A stretch of DNA of 64,000 bases from Zhihengliuella sp. ISTPL4 (GCF_002848265.1 NZ_CP025422.1:744001-808000); one strand, 5' to 3'. Numbered from the stretch's first letter, positions 8,038 through 17,576 are shown. Numbers and translations: made by a program. The notes: generated by a model not told the origin, from the letters alone.

Positions 8038-8411
8038 CGCGTCGCCCACAGGGCCCAGGCGACCAGCAGGGGTTGCAGGAAGAGGCGCCCGAACCGTCGC
8101 CTGTCCGTGTCGAGCCCTGGCGTCGATCGCCCGGTGCGCCACTGATGCCAGTTGCCGGGGAAGACCGCGGCGAAGAAGCCCGCCGTCGCCCACCCGATCT
8201 TCCGGCGCGGGCGCGGCAGCGCGATCAATCCCGCGGCGAGCGCGACCTCGGTCGCCCCCGATGCCAGGACGATCGCGTCCTTCTCCATCCGGGTGAACCG
8301 TGTCGCCCAGTCGGGCACGACGACGCGGAACCCTCGTGTCTGCGTGAAGTGCAGCACGCCCATCGCGCCGAGGGCGAGAGCGAGGAGCCAGCGGGCGATC
8401 GTCCGTGTCAT
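8034..8411 (-). CDS. DoxX-like membrane protein
   Basis: 125 aa with four hydrophobic segments (about 5-20, 48-64, 73-88, 110-122). The pattern [16 protein letters not shown] near the N-terminus and [12 protein letters not shown] in a loop is typical of small DoxX-family proteins. The function is unknown; some relatives are linked to redox or sulfur metabolism. It is first in an operon with photolyase (ATGA overlap). TAGCGT ends 6 nt before the ATG with no Shine-Dalgarno, so the mRNA is probably leaderless. Confidence 0.8.
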   Translation of the reverse strand: MTRTIARWLLALALGAMGVLHFTQTRGFRVVVPDWATRFTRMEKDAIVLASGATEVALAAGLIALPRPRRKIGWATAGFFAAVFPGNWHQWRTGRSTPGLDTDRRRFGRLFLQPLLVAWALWATR

Positions 8412-8417
8412 GCGCCC

Positions 8418-8423
8418 ACGCTA
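8418..8423 (-). promoter_or_regulatory. -10 box, leaderless DoxX-photolyase operon
   Basis: TAGCGT on the minus strand is followed by exactly 6 nt and then the ATG at 8411, so transcription would start at the A of the start codon. Confidence 0.45.
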
Positions 8424-8461
8424 CCGTCCCCGTCGGACGCCGCGGCTGTCACACTGAGGCG

Positions 8462-8821
8462 ATGACCGTGCTGCGCATCACCGTCCTCTTCCTGCTCGCC
8501 GCCGTCGCCGAGATCGGCGGCGCCTGGCTCATCTGGCAGGCGGTGAAGGAGGACAGAGGCTGGATGTTCGCGGTCCTCGGGGTCATGGCGCTCGGCGCCT
8601 ACGGATTCATCGCGGCTCTCCAGCCGGACGCGAACTTCGGCCGCGTCCTGGCCGCGTACGGCGGCATCTTCATCGCCGGCTCCCTCGCCTGGGGTGTCAT
8701 CGTCGACGGATTCCGCCCCACCTCGTGGGACGTGATCGGCTCCGTGGTGGCGCTGGCCGGGGCGGCGATCATCATCTTCGCGCCGGCGGCCGCGGATTCG
8801 CTGTCGGAGACCGCCGCGTGA
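8462..8821 (+). CDS. YnfA / UPF0060 family small membrane protein
   Basis: 119 aa with four transmembrane helices. Family motifs are visible: [11 protein letters not shown] near residues 16-26, [27 protein letters not shown] in the middle, and a [13 protein letters not shown] loop before the last helix. YnfA proteins are related to small multidrug resistance transporters, and an efflux role is suggested for some members. The ATG at 8462 was chosen because the family starts here and CACACT lies 6 nt upstream, as in other probable leaderless genes of this window. It is divergent from the DoxX gene. Confidence 0.88.
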   Translation: MTVLRITVLFLLAAVAEIGGAWLIWQAVKEDRGWMFAVLGVMALGAYGFIAALQPDANFGRVLAAYGGIFIAGSLAWGVIVDGFRPTSWDVIGSVVALAGAAIIIFAPAAADSLSETAA

Positions 8822-8879
8822 CGGTCGGCGACCTGCGAGCGGACGAGTAGCCTAGATCCAGACCCAGATGGAGTGATCA

Positions 8880-10895
8880 GTGCCTGAAAACGCCCAGCCG
8901 ACCGACGGCTTTGCCCTGTTCTCTGACCGAAACGTCGTCGCCATGCGCGTCGGCGGCGTCCTCAAGGACCTCGCTGCGACGGTCACCGAGACCGACGATG
9001 TCGAGCCCGTCACGATCGACAGCCCCGACGGCCTGAACATCCTGCGTCACTCGACCGCGCACGTGCTCGCCCAGGCGGTACAGCGGATCAACCCGCAGGC
9101 GAACCTCGGCATCGGTCCGCCCATCACGGACGGCTTCTACTACGACTTCGGCGTCGACACCCCGTTCACGCCGGAGGACATCAAGGCGATCTCCAAGGAG
9201 ATGCAGCGCATCGTCCGCGAGGGCCAGCGCTTCGTCCGTCGCGTCGTGACGGACGAGGAGGCTCGTGCGGAACTCGCGGACGAGCCGTTCAAGCTCGAGC
9301 TCATCGGGCTCAAGGGCCCGTCGACAGGCTCAGGAACCCAGGGGGCCGCCGAGATCGCCGAGGGGGCCTCCGTCGAGGTGGGCGAGGGCGAGCTCACGAT
9401 CTACGACAACACCACCCGCGACGGCGAGGTCGTCTGGAAGGACCTCTGCCGCGGTCCGCACCTGCCCAACACTCGCATGATCGGCAACGGCTGGGACCTC
9501 ACCCGCATCGCCGCCGCGTACTGGCGGGGGAGCGAGAAGAACCCGCAGCTCCAGCGCATCTACGGCACGGCCTGGCCGACGAAGGACGAGCTGCGCGCTT
9601 ACCAGGAGCGCATCGCCGAGGCCGAGCGTCGCGACCACCGCAAGCTCGGCGCCGAGATGGACCTCTTCTCCTTCCCGGACGAGATCGGCTCGGGTCTGGC
9701 GGTGTTCCACCCCAAGGGCGGCATCATCCGCTACGAGATCGAGGAGAACCTGCGCAAGCACCTGCTGCGCAACGGCTACGACCTCGTAAGCAGCCCGCAC
9801 ATCACGAAGAAGGATCTCTTCATGACGTCGGGGCACCTGCAGACCTATGCGGATGGCATGTTCCCCCCGATGCACCTCGACGAGGTCGTCGACGACGAGG
9901 GCAACGTCACCCGGCAGGGCCAGGACTACTACCTGAAGCCGATGAACTGCCCGTTCCACAACCTCATCTTCCGTTCGCGCGGGCGCTCCTACCGGGAGTT
10001 GCCGCTGCGTCTGGCCGAGTTCGGCACGGTGTACCGCTACGAGAAGAGCGGCACACTCTCGGGACTGACCCGCGTGCGCGGTCTGACCCAGGACGACGCG
10101 CACATCTATGTCGCTCAGGACCAGGTGAAGGAGGAGCTCACCACCAACCTGAACCTCGTCCTCGACCTGCTCCGCGACTACGGCCTCAACGACTTCTACC
10201 TCGAGCTCTCGACCAACGAGGAGGGCAACCCGAAGTTCCTCGGCGAGCCCGAGCAGTGGTCGACGGCGATCGACACGCTGCGCGAGGTCGCGATCGAGTC
10301 CGGTCTCGAGCTCGTGGCCGACCCGGGCGGCGCCGCCTTCTACGGCCCGAAGATCTCGGTGCAGGCCCGCGATGCCATCGGGCGCACCTGGCAGATGTCG
10401 ACCATCCAGCTCGACTTCAACCAGCCCGACCGCTTCGAGCTGGAGTACACCGGTCCCGACGGACAGAAGCACCGGCCCGTGATGATCCACCGGGCGCTCC
10501 TCGGCTCCGTCGAGCGCTTCTTCGCGATCCTCCTCGAGCACTACGCCGGCGACTTCCCGCTCTGGCTCGCGCCGAGCCAGGTCGTGGGTGTGCCCGTGGC
10601 GGAGCAGTACGGCGACTACCTGGACGACGTCATCGCGCAGCTCCGAGCGGCGGGTGTCCGCGCGGACGTCGATCACTCCGACGACCGGATGCAGAAGAAG
10701 ATCCGGAATCACACCACCGCGAAGGTCCCACTGATCCTCATCGTGGGGGAGCAGGATCGCGCCGCAGGGACGGTGTCGTTCCGCTTCCGTGACGGCACGC
10801 AGGAGAACGGCGTGCCGGTCGCCGACGCGGTGCGCCGGATCAGCGCCGCCATCGCCTCGCACGCGCTCGTGCTGAAGGCAGGGGATCTCGCATGA
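8880..10895 (+). CDS. thrS: threonyl-tRNA synthetase
   Basis: 671 aa. It charges tRNA-Thr. The domain order is a divergent N-terminal TGS region (1-60), the editing domain with [10 protein letters not shown] (about 60-70), and the class II catalytic core with motif 2 [11 protein letters not shown] and the zinc ligand Cys in MNCPFHN; the C-terminal anticodon-binding domain starts near [10 protein letters not shown]. The GTG start at 8880 is 27 nt after TAGCCT, a possible -10. Residues 146-155 ([10 protein letters not shown]) are encoded by a copy of a dispersed repeat inserted in frame in the editing domain. The stop overlaps the HIT gene by 4 nt. Confidence 0.97.
   Translation: MPENAQPTDGFALFSDRNVVAMRVGGVLKDLAATVTETDDVEPVTIDSPDGLNILRHSTAHVLAQAVQRINPQANLGIGPPITDGFYYDFGVDTPFTPEDIKAISKEMQRIVREGQRFVRRVVTDEEARAELADEPFKLELIGLKGPSTGSGTQGAAEIAEGASVEVGEGELTIYDNTTRDGEVVWKDLCRGPHLPNTRMIGNGWDLTRIAAAYWRGSEKNPQLQRIYGTAWPTKDELRAYQERIAEAERRDHRKLGAEMDLFSFPDEIGSGLAVFHPKGGIIRYEIEENLRKHLLRNGYDLVSSPHITKKDLFMTSGHLQTYADGMFPPMHLDEVVDDEGNVTRQGQDYYLKPMNCPFHNLIFRSRGRSYRELPLRLAEFGTVYRYEKSGTLSGLTRVRGLTQDDAHIYVAQDQVKEELTTNLNLVLDLLRDYGLNDFYLELSTNEEGNPKFLGEPEQWSTAIDTLREVAIESGLELVADPGGAAFYGPKISVQARDAIGRTWQMSTIQLDFNQPDRFELEYTGPDGQKHRPVMIHRALLGSVERFFAILLEHYAGDFPLWLAPSQVVGVPVAEQYGDYLDDVIAQLRAAGVRADVDHSDDRMQKKIRNHTTAKVPLILIVGEQDRAAGTVSFRFRDGTQENGVPVADAVRRISAAIASHALVLKAGDLA
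9314..9343 (+). repeat. dispersed repeat copy inside thrS
   Basis: The first 29 nt match the repeat unit at 11565-11593 with only two mismatches (core TCGACAGGCTCAGG). It is read in frame as residues 146-155 of ThrRS. Such sequences normally lie between genes. Confidence 0.75.
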
Positions 10896-11446
10896 CGGGC
10901 GGTGAGGCGGACCTGGAGGACGCCTCCCGTCTCGTCGGGGTCCCCGACGAGTTCCAGCGGCTGTGGACCCCGCATCGGATGGCGTACATCCAGGCCGGGC
11001 CGGAACCGCTACGCGAGGAGTGCCCGTTCTGCGAGGCGCCGAAGTACCCGGACGCCGAGCGGCTCATCGTGGCGCGCGGGGAGACCGCCTACGTGCTGCT
11101 GAACCTCTTCCCGTACAACTCGGGGCACCTGCTCGTGTGCCCGTACCGGCATATCGCCACCTACGACCAGGCCTCGCCCGAGGAGGTCGCGGAGATCGGC
11201 GCGCTCACGCAGACCGCGATGCGCGTGCTCCGCGAGGTCTCCGGCTGCGACGGCTTCAACCTCGGGATGAACCAGGGGGCGGTGGCCGGAGCGGGCGTGG
11301 ACGCGCATCTGCACCAGCACGTGGTGCCGCGGTGGCGCTCGGATGCGAACTTCTTCCCGATCATCGCCAAGACGAAGGCGCTCCCGCAGCTCCTCGGTGA
11401 GGTGCGGGAGGCCGTCGCCGAGGCCTGGCCCACTCCCGAGCGCTGA
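10892..11446 (+). CDS. HIT-family nucleotide hydrolase/phosphorylase (Ap4A phosphorylase-like)
   Basis: 184 aa. The histidine triad is [10 protein letters not shown] near residue 140, with the fold starting at CPFCEAPK; that Cys pair is typical of actinobacterial HIT proteins encoded next to thrS. In Mycobacterium tuberculosis the equivalent gene beside thrS encodes Ap4A phosphorylase. Ap4A is a by-product of aminoacyl-tRNA synthetases, so the 4-nt overlap with thrS makes functional sense. The start is set by that ATGA overlap. The exact substrate is inference. Confidence 0.9.
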   Translation: MTGGEADLEDASRLVGVPDEFQRLWTPHRMAYIQAGPEPLREECPFCEAPKYPDAERLIVARGETAYVLLNLFPYNSGHLLVCPYRHIATYDQASPEEVAEIGALTQTAMRVLREVSGCDGFNLGMNQGAVAGAGVDAHLHQHVVPRWRSDANFFPIIAKTKALPQLLGEVREAVAEAWPTPER

Positions 11447-11471
11447 GCCAACGCGCGGGTCGCCGAGTCAC

Positions 11472-11591
11472 GGAGTGGGTCGCTGAGCCTGTCGAAGCGT
11501 CGCGGCCCTTCGACAGGCTCAGGGACCCAGTTCGGGCCCTTCGGCAGGCTCAGGGACCCAGTTCGGGCCCTTCGACAGGCTCAGGGACCCA
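11472..11591. repeat. array of one inverted and three direct copies of a 31-nt repeat
   Basis: The 159-nt space between the convergent HIT and pdxY genes holds the unit CCCTTCGACAGGCTCAGGGA three times with a 31-nt period (from 11506, 11537 and 11568; the middle copy has GGC for GAC), preceded by one inverted copy (about 11477-11497). The inverted and first direct copy can form a long hairpin, so the array may also end transcription from both genes. Confidence 0.85.
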
Positions 11592-11605
11592 GGATCGTGA
11601 AGGGG

Positions 11606-12457
11606 TCAGCGCACCTGGCGGGCGGTGAACTGCATTCGCGGGTTCGCGTAGAACTCCTGCGCCTCGACGAGCTGCAGCTCGCGCTCGCCCGAGTCGAGCG
11701 TGGCCTGCAGCAGGTCGTAGACGCTGGAGGCGGTGCGCTCCAGAGCGGTCTGCGCGCTGCCGGTGTCGATGTAGTGCGCGGTGAACAGCGCCGCCGTAAC
11801 GTCGCCGGAGCCGTTGGCCTTCATCGGCAGGTGCGGGGTCTGTACGAGCCAGGCGCCCGCGTCGTCCACGGCGAGCATCTCGATCGTGTCCTCTTCACGG
11901 TCGGGCCGCTCGACGCTCGTGACGAGCACCGTGCGCGGCCCCATCGCCCGTGCGAGGTCGACCGAGGCGAGGGTCGACTCGAGCGTGTCGGGCTCGGTCT
12001 CGGTGAGGAAGCCGAGCTCGAACTGATTCGGCGTGATGATGTCGGCCACGGGAACCACGCGTTCGCGGAGCAGGATCGGGATGGCCGGAGCCACGAAGCA
12101 GCCGGACTTGGCGTTGCCCATGACCGGGTCGCACGCGTACAGCGCATCGGGGTTGGCGGCCTTCACCCTGGCGACCGCGTCGATGATGACGTCGCCGATG
12201 CCCTCGCTGCCCTGGTAGCCGCTGAGCACGGCGTCGATGGAGCCGAAGACGCCGCGTTCCTCGATGCCGGTGATCACCTCGCCGACGTCGGCCGGATCGA
12301 TCAGCGGGCCGCGCCAGGCGCCGTACCCGGTGTGGTTCGAGAACGTCACCGTGTAGACCGGCAGGACCTCCACGCCGATGCGTTGGAGCGGGAAGACGGC
12401 CGCGGAGTTGCCGACGTGACCGTATGCGACGGCGGACTGGATGGACAGGATCTTCAT
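11606..12457 (-). CDS. pdxY: pyridoxal kinase
   Basis: 283 aa of the ribokinase superfamily. It phosphorylates pyridoxal to PLP in the salvage route. MKILSIQSAVAYGHVGNSAA at the N-terminus and TFSNHTGYGAWRG are PdxY signatures. The anion hole and catalytic base are in NGSGDVTAALF, with Asp219. ACDPVMGN (108-115) binds the nucleotide phosphate and metal. Full length. It is the downstream gene of pdxR (46 nt gap) and near pdxST, so PLP salvage and de novo synthesis are grouped. Confidence 0.93.
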   Translation of the reverse strand: MKILSIQSAVAYGHVGNSAAVFPLQRIGVEVLPVYTVTFSNHTGYGAWRGPLIDPADVGEVITGIEERGVFGSIDAVLSGYQGSEGIGDVIIDAVARVKAANPDALYACDPVMGNAKSGCFVAPAIPILLRERVVPVADIITPNQFELGFLTETEPDTLESTLASVDLARAMGPRTVLVTSVERPDREEDTIEMLAVDDAGAWLVQTPHLPMKANGSGDVTAALFTAHYIDTGSAQTALERTASSVYDLLQATLDSGERELQLVEAQEFYANPRMQFTARQVR

Positions 12458-12503
12458 ACCCGGTCCCTTTCATTCTGGGCGGGGCGGTGCCCGCGTCGGG
12501 TGG

Positions 12504-13811
12504 TCATCGTCCGGCGGCGACGAGGTCGGCGATGAGGGTCTCCGTGTCAGCCTCGGAGAGGCCGTGCACGGTGAGGCGGAGATGGTGCGACGGCTCGGCG
12601 CGCTCGTCGAGCGCGAAGTCGTCTCCGGTGCGAGCGAGCCAGCCGCGGCGCATGAGGTGGTCGGCGATGGTGCGCGCCGGCTTCTCGAAGCCGACCCACA
12701 GGCTCAGACCGTCCGGATCGGGGGCATCGATCCCCTCGGCACGCAGGCGTGCCGCGAACGCGGCGTTCCGCGCGGCGTAGTGCCGGCCCGCCTCCGCGAT
12801 CTCCTCGCGGACGTCTTGGTCGGTGAGCTGGGCGAGCGTGAGGCGCTGCAGCAGGTGACTGACCCACGTGGTACCGGGGCTGAGCCGCATCGCCAGGCGC
12901 TCCGCCGTCTCCGAGTCGGTCGCCGCGAGCGCGAGGCACATGTCAGGGCCGAGGAACTTCGACACCGAGCGGACCAGGGCGAATCGCCGGTGCTCGGGTC
13001 CGATCAGCGATTCGTAGGGACGCTGGGAGAGCAGAGAGAAGTGGTCGTCCTCGATGACGAGCACGTAGGGGTGGTCGGCGAGCACGCCCCGCAGCGCCTC
13101 CGCGCGGGCGGGGGAGAGGCTCACCCCCGTCGGATTCTGTGCGCGCGGGGTGCAGATCACGGCGCGGACGCCCGCGTCCAGAGCGGCGCGGAGACCGTCG
13201 ACCGTCATCCCCTCCTCGTCCACCGGCACCGTGATGGCCCGATAGCCGCCCAGCCGCACGGTGTGGATGCTTGCGAGGAAGCAGGGGTCCTCGAGCGCCA
13301 CGGCGTCATCACGCATGAGCGCCTGCGCGAGCAGGCGCTCGACGGCATCCACCGCACCGCTGGTCACGGTGACCCGGAAGTCGTGACCGGGGAGGTCGGC
13401 GCCCATCCACTCCCGTGCCCACGCCTCGAGACCGCGATCGATCACCGGCTCCCCGTAGAGCACGGGACGACGACCGATCGTGCCGAGCGCCTGCGACGGG
13501 TCGGGGATCCGTGCCGGGTCAGGGTTGCCGGTGCCGATGTCTCGGAGGACGGTATCGGCTGCGTACCCCTCCTGGGGCACGGCGTCCGCACCGGCGACCA
13601 CCGTGCCCGCGCGGCCCCGCGAGTGCACGAGACCCGCTTGTGCGAGTTGCCGGTAGGCGGCGACCGCGGTGTTGCGGTTGACCCCGAGGGTCGCCGCGAG
13701 CTCGCGCACGGGCGGAAGGACCTCGCCGGGCCGGAGCGCGCCGCGGTCTCGGAGGGCGCGCACGCTGTCCGCGATCTCCGCCGCGGTGGTTCCCCTGATC
13801 TGCTCGCTCAT
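12504..13811 (-). CDS. pdxR: MocR/GntR-type PLP-binding regulator (PdxR)
   Basis: 435 aa. Residues 1-75 form a GntR winged helix (LPPVRELAATLGVNRNTAVAAYRQL). Residues 85-430 form a fold-type I aminotransferase domain with NPTGV (226-230), VIEDDHFSL and the PLP Schiff-base Lys285 in SVSKFLG. Proteins of this type sense PLP and control pdxST. It is divergent from pdxS with an 89-nt shared control region and upstream of pdxY on the same strand. The ATG at 13811 follows GGAGGA. The name PdxR rests on architecture and position. Confidence 0.9.
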   Translation of the reverse strand: MSEQIRGTTAAEIADSVRALRDRGALRPGEVLPPVRELAATLGVNRNTAVAAYRQLAQAGLVHSRGRAGTVVAGADAVPQEGYAADTVLRDIGTGNPDPARIPDPSQALGTIGRRPVLYGEPVIDRGLEAWAREWMGADLPGHDFRVTVTSGAVDAVERLLAQALMRDDAVALEDPCFLASIHTVRLGGYRAITVPVDEEGMTVDGLRAALDAGVRAVICTPRAQNPTGVSLSPARAEALRGVLADHPYVLVIEDDHFSLLSQRPYESLIGPEHRRFALVRSVSKFLGPDMCLALAATDSETAERLAMRLSPGTTWVSHLLQRLTLAQLTDQDVREEIAEAGRHYAARNAAFAARLRAEGIDAPDPDGLSLWVGFEKPARTIADHLMRRGWLARTGDDFALDERAEPSHHLRLTVHGLSEADTETLIADLVAAGR

Positions 13812-13900
13812 GATCCTCCTCCGAGATTCTAAGTGGATCGGACAGTGCTACTTTTGATCTAGATCAAAACCGATTTCGGATCATCCGACAGGAGACCCCC
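13812..13900. promoter_or_regulatory. divergent pdxR/pdxS control region with operator-like palindrome
   Basis: A perfect 18-bp palindrome, TTTTGATCTAGATCAAAA, lies at 13852-13869. AAGTGGATC at 13831-13839 resembles the AAAGTGG-type motif I recall for Corynebacterium PdxR. A plus-strand TACTTT at 13849-13854 could be the pdxS -10 box and overlaps the palindrome. CAGGAG at 13889-13894 is the pdxS ribosome binding site. Motifs only; no direct evidence of binding. Confidence 0.5.
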
Positions 13901-14794
13901 ATGACCGAGCAGCCCACCACCGGATCCGCACGCGTGAAGCGCGGTCTCGCCGAGATGCTCAAGGGGGGCGTCATCATGGACGTCGTCACCGCTGAGCAGG
14001 CAAAGATCGCCGAGGACGCCGGCGCCGTCGCCGTGATGGCGTTGGAGCGGGTCCCCGCGGACATCCGAGCGCAGGGCGGAGTATCGCGGATGAGCGACCC
14101 GGACATGATCGACAGCATCATCGACGCGGTGTCGATCCCCGTCATGGCGAAGGCGCGCATCGGACACTTCGTCGAAGCGCAGGTGCTGCAGGAGCTCGGC
14201 GTCGACTACATCGATGAGTCCGAGGTGCTCTCGCCTGCCGACTACGTGAACCACATCGACAAGTTCGGCTTCACCGTGCCGTTCGTCTGCGGAGCCACGA
14301 ACCTGGGGGAGGCGCTGCGCCGCATCAACGAGGGTGCCGCGATGATCCGCTCCAAGGGCGAGGCCGGCACGGGTGACGTCTCCGAGGCGATGAAGCACAT
14401 CCGGAAGATCCGGGGAGAGATCGCCGCGCTGACCGCGCTGCCCAAGGACGAGCTGTTCGTCGCCGCGAAGGAGCTGCAGGCACCGTACGAGCTCGTCGCA
14501 GAGATCGCCGAGACCGGGAAGCTCCCCGTGGTGCTCTTCGTCGCCGGTGGCGTCGCGACTCCGGCCGATGCGGCGATGATGATGCAGCTCGGCGCCGACG
14601 GCGTCTTCGTCGGCTCCGGCATCTTCAAGTCCGGCAACCCCGCCGAGCGGGCGAAGGCCATCGTCAAGGCCACCACGTTCTTCGACGATCCGAAGGTGAT
14701 CGCCGAGGTCTCCCGCGGGCTGGGCGAGGCGATGGTCGGCATCAACGTCAGCGACCTGCCCGCGCCGCACCGCCTCGCCGAGCGTGGCTGGTAG
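13901..14794 (+). CDS. pdxS: PLP synthase subunit PdxS
   Basis: 297 aa. It condenses ribose 5-phosphate, glyceraldehyde 3-phosphate and ammonia into PLP, as a dodecamer with PdxT. The barrel motifs [42 protein letters not shown] (the first Lys of this block forms the sugar adduct) and [14 protein letters not shown] are all present, as are the phosphate-binding [19 protein letters not shown] and FVGSGIFKS near the C-terminus. Start chosen after CAGGAG. The stop overlaps pdxT by 11 nt. Confidence 0.98.
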   Translation: MTEQPTTGSARVKRGLAEMLKGGVIMDVVTAEQAKIAEDAGAVAVMALERVPADIRAQGGVSRMSDPDMIDSIIDAVSIPVMAKARIGHFVEAQVLQELGVDYIDESEVLSPADYVNHIDKFGFTVPFVCGATNLGEALRRINEGAAMIRSKGEAGTGDVSEAMKHIRKIRGEIAALTALPKDELFVAAKELQAPYELVAEIAETGKLPVVLFVAGGVATPADAAMMMQLGADGVFVGSGIFKSGNPAERAKAIVKATTFFDDPKVIAEVSRGLGEAMVGINVSDLPAPHRLAERGW

Positions 14795-15377
14795 TCCGCG
14801 CGTCGGCGTGCTCGCGCTGCAGGGCGACGTGCGCGAGCACGCCGACCTGCTCGAGGCGCTCGGGGCCGAGGTCACGCTGGTCCGTCGACCCGAAGAGCTC
14901 GCGCAGGTCGACGGACTCGTACTCCCTGGTGGCGAATCGACTGTGATCGACAAGCTGGCCCGGCTGTTCGGGCTGCAGGAGCCGATCCGCGAAGCGATCG
15001 CCGACGGGATGCCGGTGCTCGGCACCTGTGCGGGGCTCATTCTTCTGGCCGACGAGGTCGTCGATGCGATCGAGGGACAGCAGAGCTTCGGCGGGCTCGA
15101 CGCGGTCGTGCGGCGCAACGCCTTCGGACGCCAGGCCGAGTCGTTCGAGGCGGAGGTGACGGTGCCCGCGTTCGACGAGCCGGTGACGGCGGCCTTCATC
15201 CGCGGGCCGGTCGTGGAGGCGGTGGGAGCGCGGGCCTCGGTGCTCGCAACGCTGTCCGACGGCCGTGTGGTCGCTGTCGAGCAGGACGGACTGCTCGGGC
15301 TCAGCTTCCATCCGGAGATCTCGAGCGAGACGCGGTTCCACCGGCGCTTCCTCGACCGCGTGTCCGCCCGGGGCTGA
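14784..15377 (+). CDS. pdxT: PLP synthase glutaminase subunit PdxT
   Basis: 197 aa, class I glutamine amidotransferase. It supplies ammonia to PdxS. The catalytic Cys is in [11 protein letters not shown] (about residue 81), and the His and Glu are in FHPEI near residue 176. The oxyanion GGEST motif is at about 49-53. The GTG start at 14784 lies inside the end of pdxS (11-nt overlap), and [21 protein letters not shown] is the expected N-terminus. A hairpin terminator follows 34 nt after the stop. Confidence 0.97.
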   Translation: MAGSPRVGVLALQGDVREHADLLEALGAEVTLVRRPEELAQVDGLVLPGGESTVIDKLARLFGLQEPIREAIADGMPVLGTCAGLILLADEVVDAIEGQQSFGGLDAVVRRNAFGRQAESFEAEVTVPAFDEPVTAAFIRGPVVEAVGARASVLATLSDGRVVAVEQDGLLGLSFHPEISSETRFHRRFLDRVSARG

Positions 15378-15410
15378 CTGCGCGAGCGTGAGTTCAGGCA
15401 CCCCCGCGAA

Positions 15411-15440
15411 AACAGGCGCCCCCGCAGGTGGGCGCCTGTT
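15411..15440 (+). terminator. hairpin terminator after pdxST
   Basis: AACAGGCGCC and GGCGCCTGTT form a perfect 10-bp stem around a 10-nt loop. Only a short TTCT follows, so it is a weak-tailed terminator as is common at high GC. It separates pdxST from the yebC transcript, whose candidate -10 TAGACT is at 15499-15504. Confidence 0.65.
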
Positions 15441-15554
15441 CTCGCGTGATGGTCTGTGTCCGAGACAGGGGCCAGCGCGGCGCTTCGGCACGGTTCGATA
15501 GACTGGACGACGCCCTGGGCGGCGTTCCGGGGCGCAGACGACGAGCGGAGACTT

Positions 15555-16316
15555 ATGTCCGGGCATTCCAAGTGGGCCACGACCAAGCACAAGAAGGCCG
15601 TCATCGACGCGCGCCGTGCGAAGTCCTGGGCCAAGCTCATCAAGAACATCGAGGTCGCGGCCAAGCTGGGCGGCGCCGACCTGCAGGGCAACCCGACGCT
15701 CTTCGACGCGGTGCTCAAGGCGAAGAAGACCTCGGTCCCGAAGGACAACATCGACCGCGCGATCAAGCGCGGCGCCGGTATCGGCGGCGAGGCCGTGGAG
15801 TACACCTCAATCATGTACGAGGGCTACGGACCCAACGGTGTGGCGCTGATGATCGAGTGTCTGACCGACAACAAGAACCGCGCCGCGGCCGAGGTGCGCA
15901 CCGCGCTCAGCCGGAACGGCGGCACCCTCGCCGACCCGGGCAGCGTGGCGTACAACTTCAGCCGCAAGGGCGTCATCGTGGTCGGCTCCGAGGGGACCAC
16001 CGAGGACGACGTCATGATGGCGGCGCTGGAGGCCGGGGCGGAGGAGATCGAGCCGCACGCCGAGGGCTTCGAGGTCATCACCGAGGCGAGCGACCTCGTG
16101 GCCGTCCGCTCCGCGCTGCAGGACGCCGGGATCGAGTACGAGTCGGCCGACGTCGAATTCGTGCCGAACCTCAAGGTCGAGATCGACGCCGAGACCGCCC
16201 GCAAGGTGTTCCGCCTCATCGACGCGCTCGAGGACAGCGAGGATGTCCAGAACGTCTTCAGCAACTTCGACCTGTCCGCCGAGGTCCAGGCCGAGCTCGA
16301 GAACGACGACGCCTAG
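15555..16316 (+). CDS. YebC/PmpR family protein
   Basis: 253 aa. The start [21 protein letters not shown] is the family signature and sets the ATG at 15555, with GGAG 9 nt upstream. Other conserved blocks are [30 protein letters not shown] and [12 protein letters not shown]. The family has three alpha/beta domains. It was long called a transcription regulator; some members help ribosomes through proline stretches. It lies upstream of ruvCAB, the standard actinobacterial order. Confidence 0.95.
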   Translation: MSGHSKWATTKHKKAVIDARRAKSWAKLIKNIEVAAKLGGADLQGNPTLFDAVLKAKKTSVPKDNIDRAIKRGAGIGGEAVEYTSIMYEGYGPNGVALMIECLTDNKNRAAAEVRTALSRNGGTLADPGSVAYNFSRKGVIVVGSEGTTEDDVMMAALEAGAEEIEPHAEGFEVITEASDLVAVRSALQDAGIEYESADVEFVPNLKVEIDAETARKVFRLIDALEDSEDVQNVFSNFDLSAEVQAELENDDA

Positions 16317-16349
16317 GCGCGGCGTGAGCCGACGACGGGGCGAGCGGCT

Positions 16350-16355
16350 TAGCCT
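16350..16355 (+). promoter_or_regulatory. -10 box, leaderless ruvCAB transcript
   Basis: TAGCCT is followed by exactly 6 nt and the GTG of ruvC at 16362. No Shine-Dalgarno is present, so transcription probably begins at the start codon. Confidence 0.5.
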
Positions 16356-16361
16356 GATCGG

Positions 16362-16946
16362 GTGACCACTTCGCTGCGTGTGCTCGGCATCGACCCCGGA
16401 CTCACCCGGTGCGGTGTGGGCATCGTCGACGTCGATCGCGCCCGCCGCGGCACGCTCGTCCACGTCGGCGTGATCCGATCGGCGCCGGACGCGGAGATCG
16501 GCGATCGTCTCGCCCTCGTCGCCGCCGGCATCCGCGCCGCGATCGCCGAGCACCGCCCCGATGCGGTCGCGGTCGAGCGGGTGTTCGCGCAGCAGAACAC
16601 GCACACCGTGATGGGTACCGCGCAGGCGAGTGGGGTCGCGCTCCTGATCGCCGCCGAGGCCGGCCTTCCTGCGGCGACCCACACGCCGAGCGAGGTCAAG
16701 GCCGCGGTGACGGGGTACGGCTCCGCCGACAAGCGCCAGGTCCAGGCGATGATCGCCCGGATCCTGCGGCTGGACGCGCCTCCGCAGCCGGCCGATGCCG
16801 CCGACGCCCTGGCGATCGCCCTCTGCCACGCCTGGCGCCGCGGTGCCCCGGTGTCGAGCCGTGCGGGTGGTGGTCTCACACCCGCGCAGCGCGCGTGGGC
16901 CGACGCGGAGCGTGTCGCTCGAACATATCTACGATCCGGCTCCTAG
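16362..16946 (+). CDS. ruvC: crossover junction endodeoxyribonuclease RuvC
   Basis: 194 aa. It resolves Holliday junctions made during recombination. The RNase H-like fold starts with VLGIDPGLTRCGVG, which carries the first catalytic Asp. The second acidic residue is Glu in VERVFAQQNTHTVMG, and the late pair is in ADAADALAIALCH. It has a slightly longer C-terminal tail than E. coli RuvC. It precedes ruvA by 9 nt. Confidence 0.97.
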   Translation: MTTSLRVLGIDPGLTRCGVGIVDVDRARRGTLVHVGVIRSAPDAEIGDRLALVAAGIRAAIAEHRPDAVAVERVFAQQNTHTVMGTAQASGVALLIAAEAGLPAATHTPSEVKAAVTGYGSADKRQVQAMIARILRLDAPPQPADAADALAIALCHAWRRGAPVSSRAGGGLTPAQRAWADAERVARTYLRSGS

Positions 16947-16955
16947 ACTGACGGG

Positions 16956-17576
16956 ATGATCTCCTCTCTGCACGGCACCGTGCTGCACACGACGCCGGAC
17001 CAGGTCATCATCGACGTCGGCGGTGTCGGATTCGCCGTGGCGGTCCCCGCAGACGTCGCCCACACCGCCACGGTGGGGGAGAAGCTCCTGCTGCACACGA
17101 GCCTGATCGTGCGCGAGGACTCGCTGTCCCTGTTCGGCTTCGCCGATCGCGGCGAGCTGGAGATCTTCAGCCTCCTGCTCAGCGTCACCGGGGTCGGCCC
17201 GAAGTCGGCGCTCGGCGTGCTTTCCCACCTCACCGCCGACCAGATCGCGGAGGCGGTGACCGCGGAGGACGACGCGCCCTTCCGCCGCGTGTCCGGCATC
17301 GGGCCCAAGACCGCCAAGCTCATCGTCGTGCAGCTCGCCGGCAAGGTGCAGGCGGTCGCCGCGCCGTCGGCGCCTACTGCATCGGGAGGCGCCGACGTGG
17401 TCTCTCAGGTCACGGTGGCCCTGGTGGGGCTCGGATGGTCGGAGAAGGTCGCGGCCGAGGCGGCGACGCAGACGGCGACGGAGGCCACCGACGCCGAGCG
17501 CGCCTCGGTGGCGGCGCTTCTGCGACGCACGCTGGCGCTGCTCGGTCCGGCGCAGGGAGGCCAGAGCCGTGGCTGA
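16956..17576 (+). CDS. ruvA: Holliday junction branch migration protein RuvA
   Basis: 206 aa. The tetramer binds four-way junctions and loads RuvB. An N-terminal OB domain ([23 protein letters not shown]) is followed by two helix-hairpin-helix motifs ([17 protein letters not shown] and [19 protein letters not shown]), a flexible linker, and the C-terminal RuvB-binding domain (about 155-206). Full length. The stop overlaps the ruvB GTG by 8 nt. Confidence 0.97.
   Translation: MISSLHGTVLHTTPDQVIIDVGGVGFAVAVPADVAHTATVGEKLLLHTSLIVREDSLSLFGFADRGELEIFSLLLSVTGVGPKSALGVLSHLTADQIAEAVTAEDDAPFRRVSGIGPKTAKLIVVQLAGKVQAVAAPSAPTASGGADVVSQVTVALVGLGWSEKVAAEAATQTATEATDAERASVAALLRRTLALLGPAQGGQSRG

Noticed and set aside
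9314..9343. Frameshift or sequencing artefact in thrS
   Set aside because: The frame is open and ThrRS motifs continue in the same frame on both sides.
11472..11591. Possible CRISPR array
   Set aside because: The copies are contiguous with a 31-nt period and contain no unique spacers.
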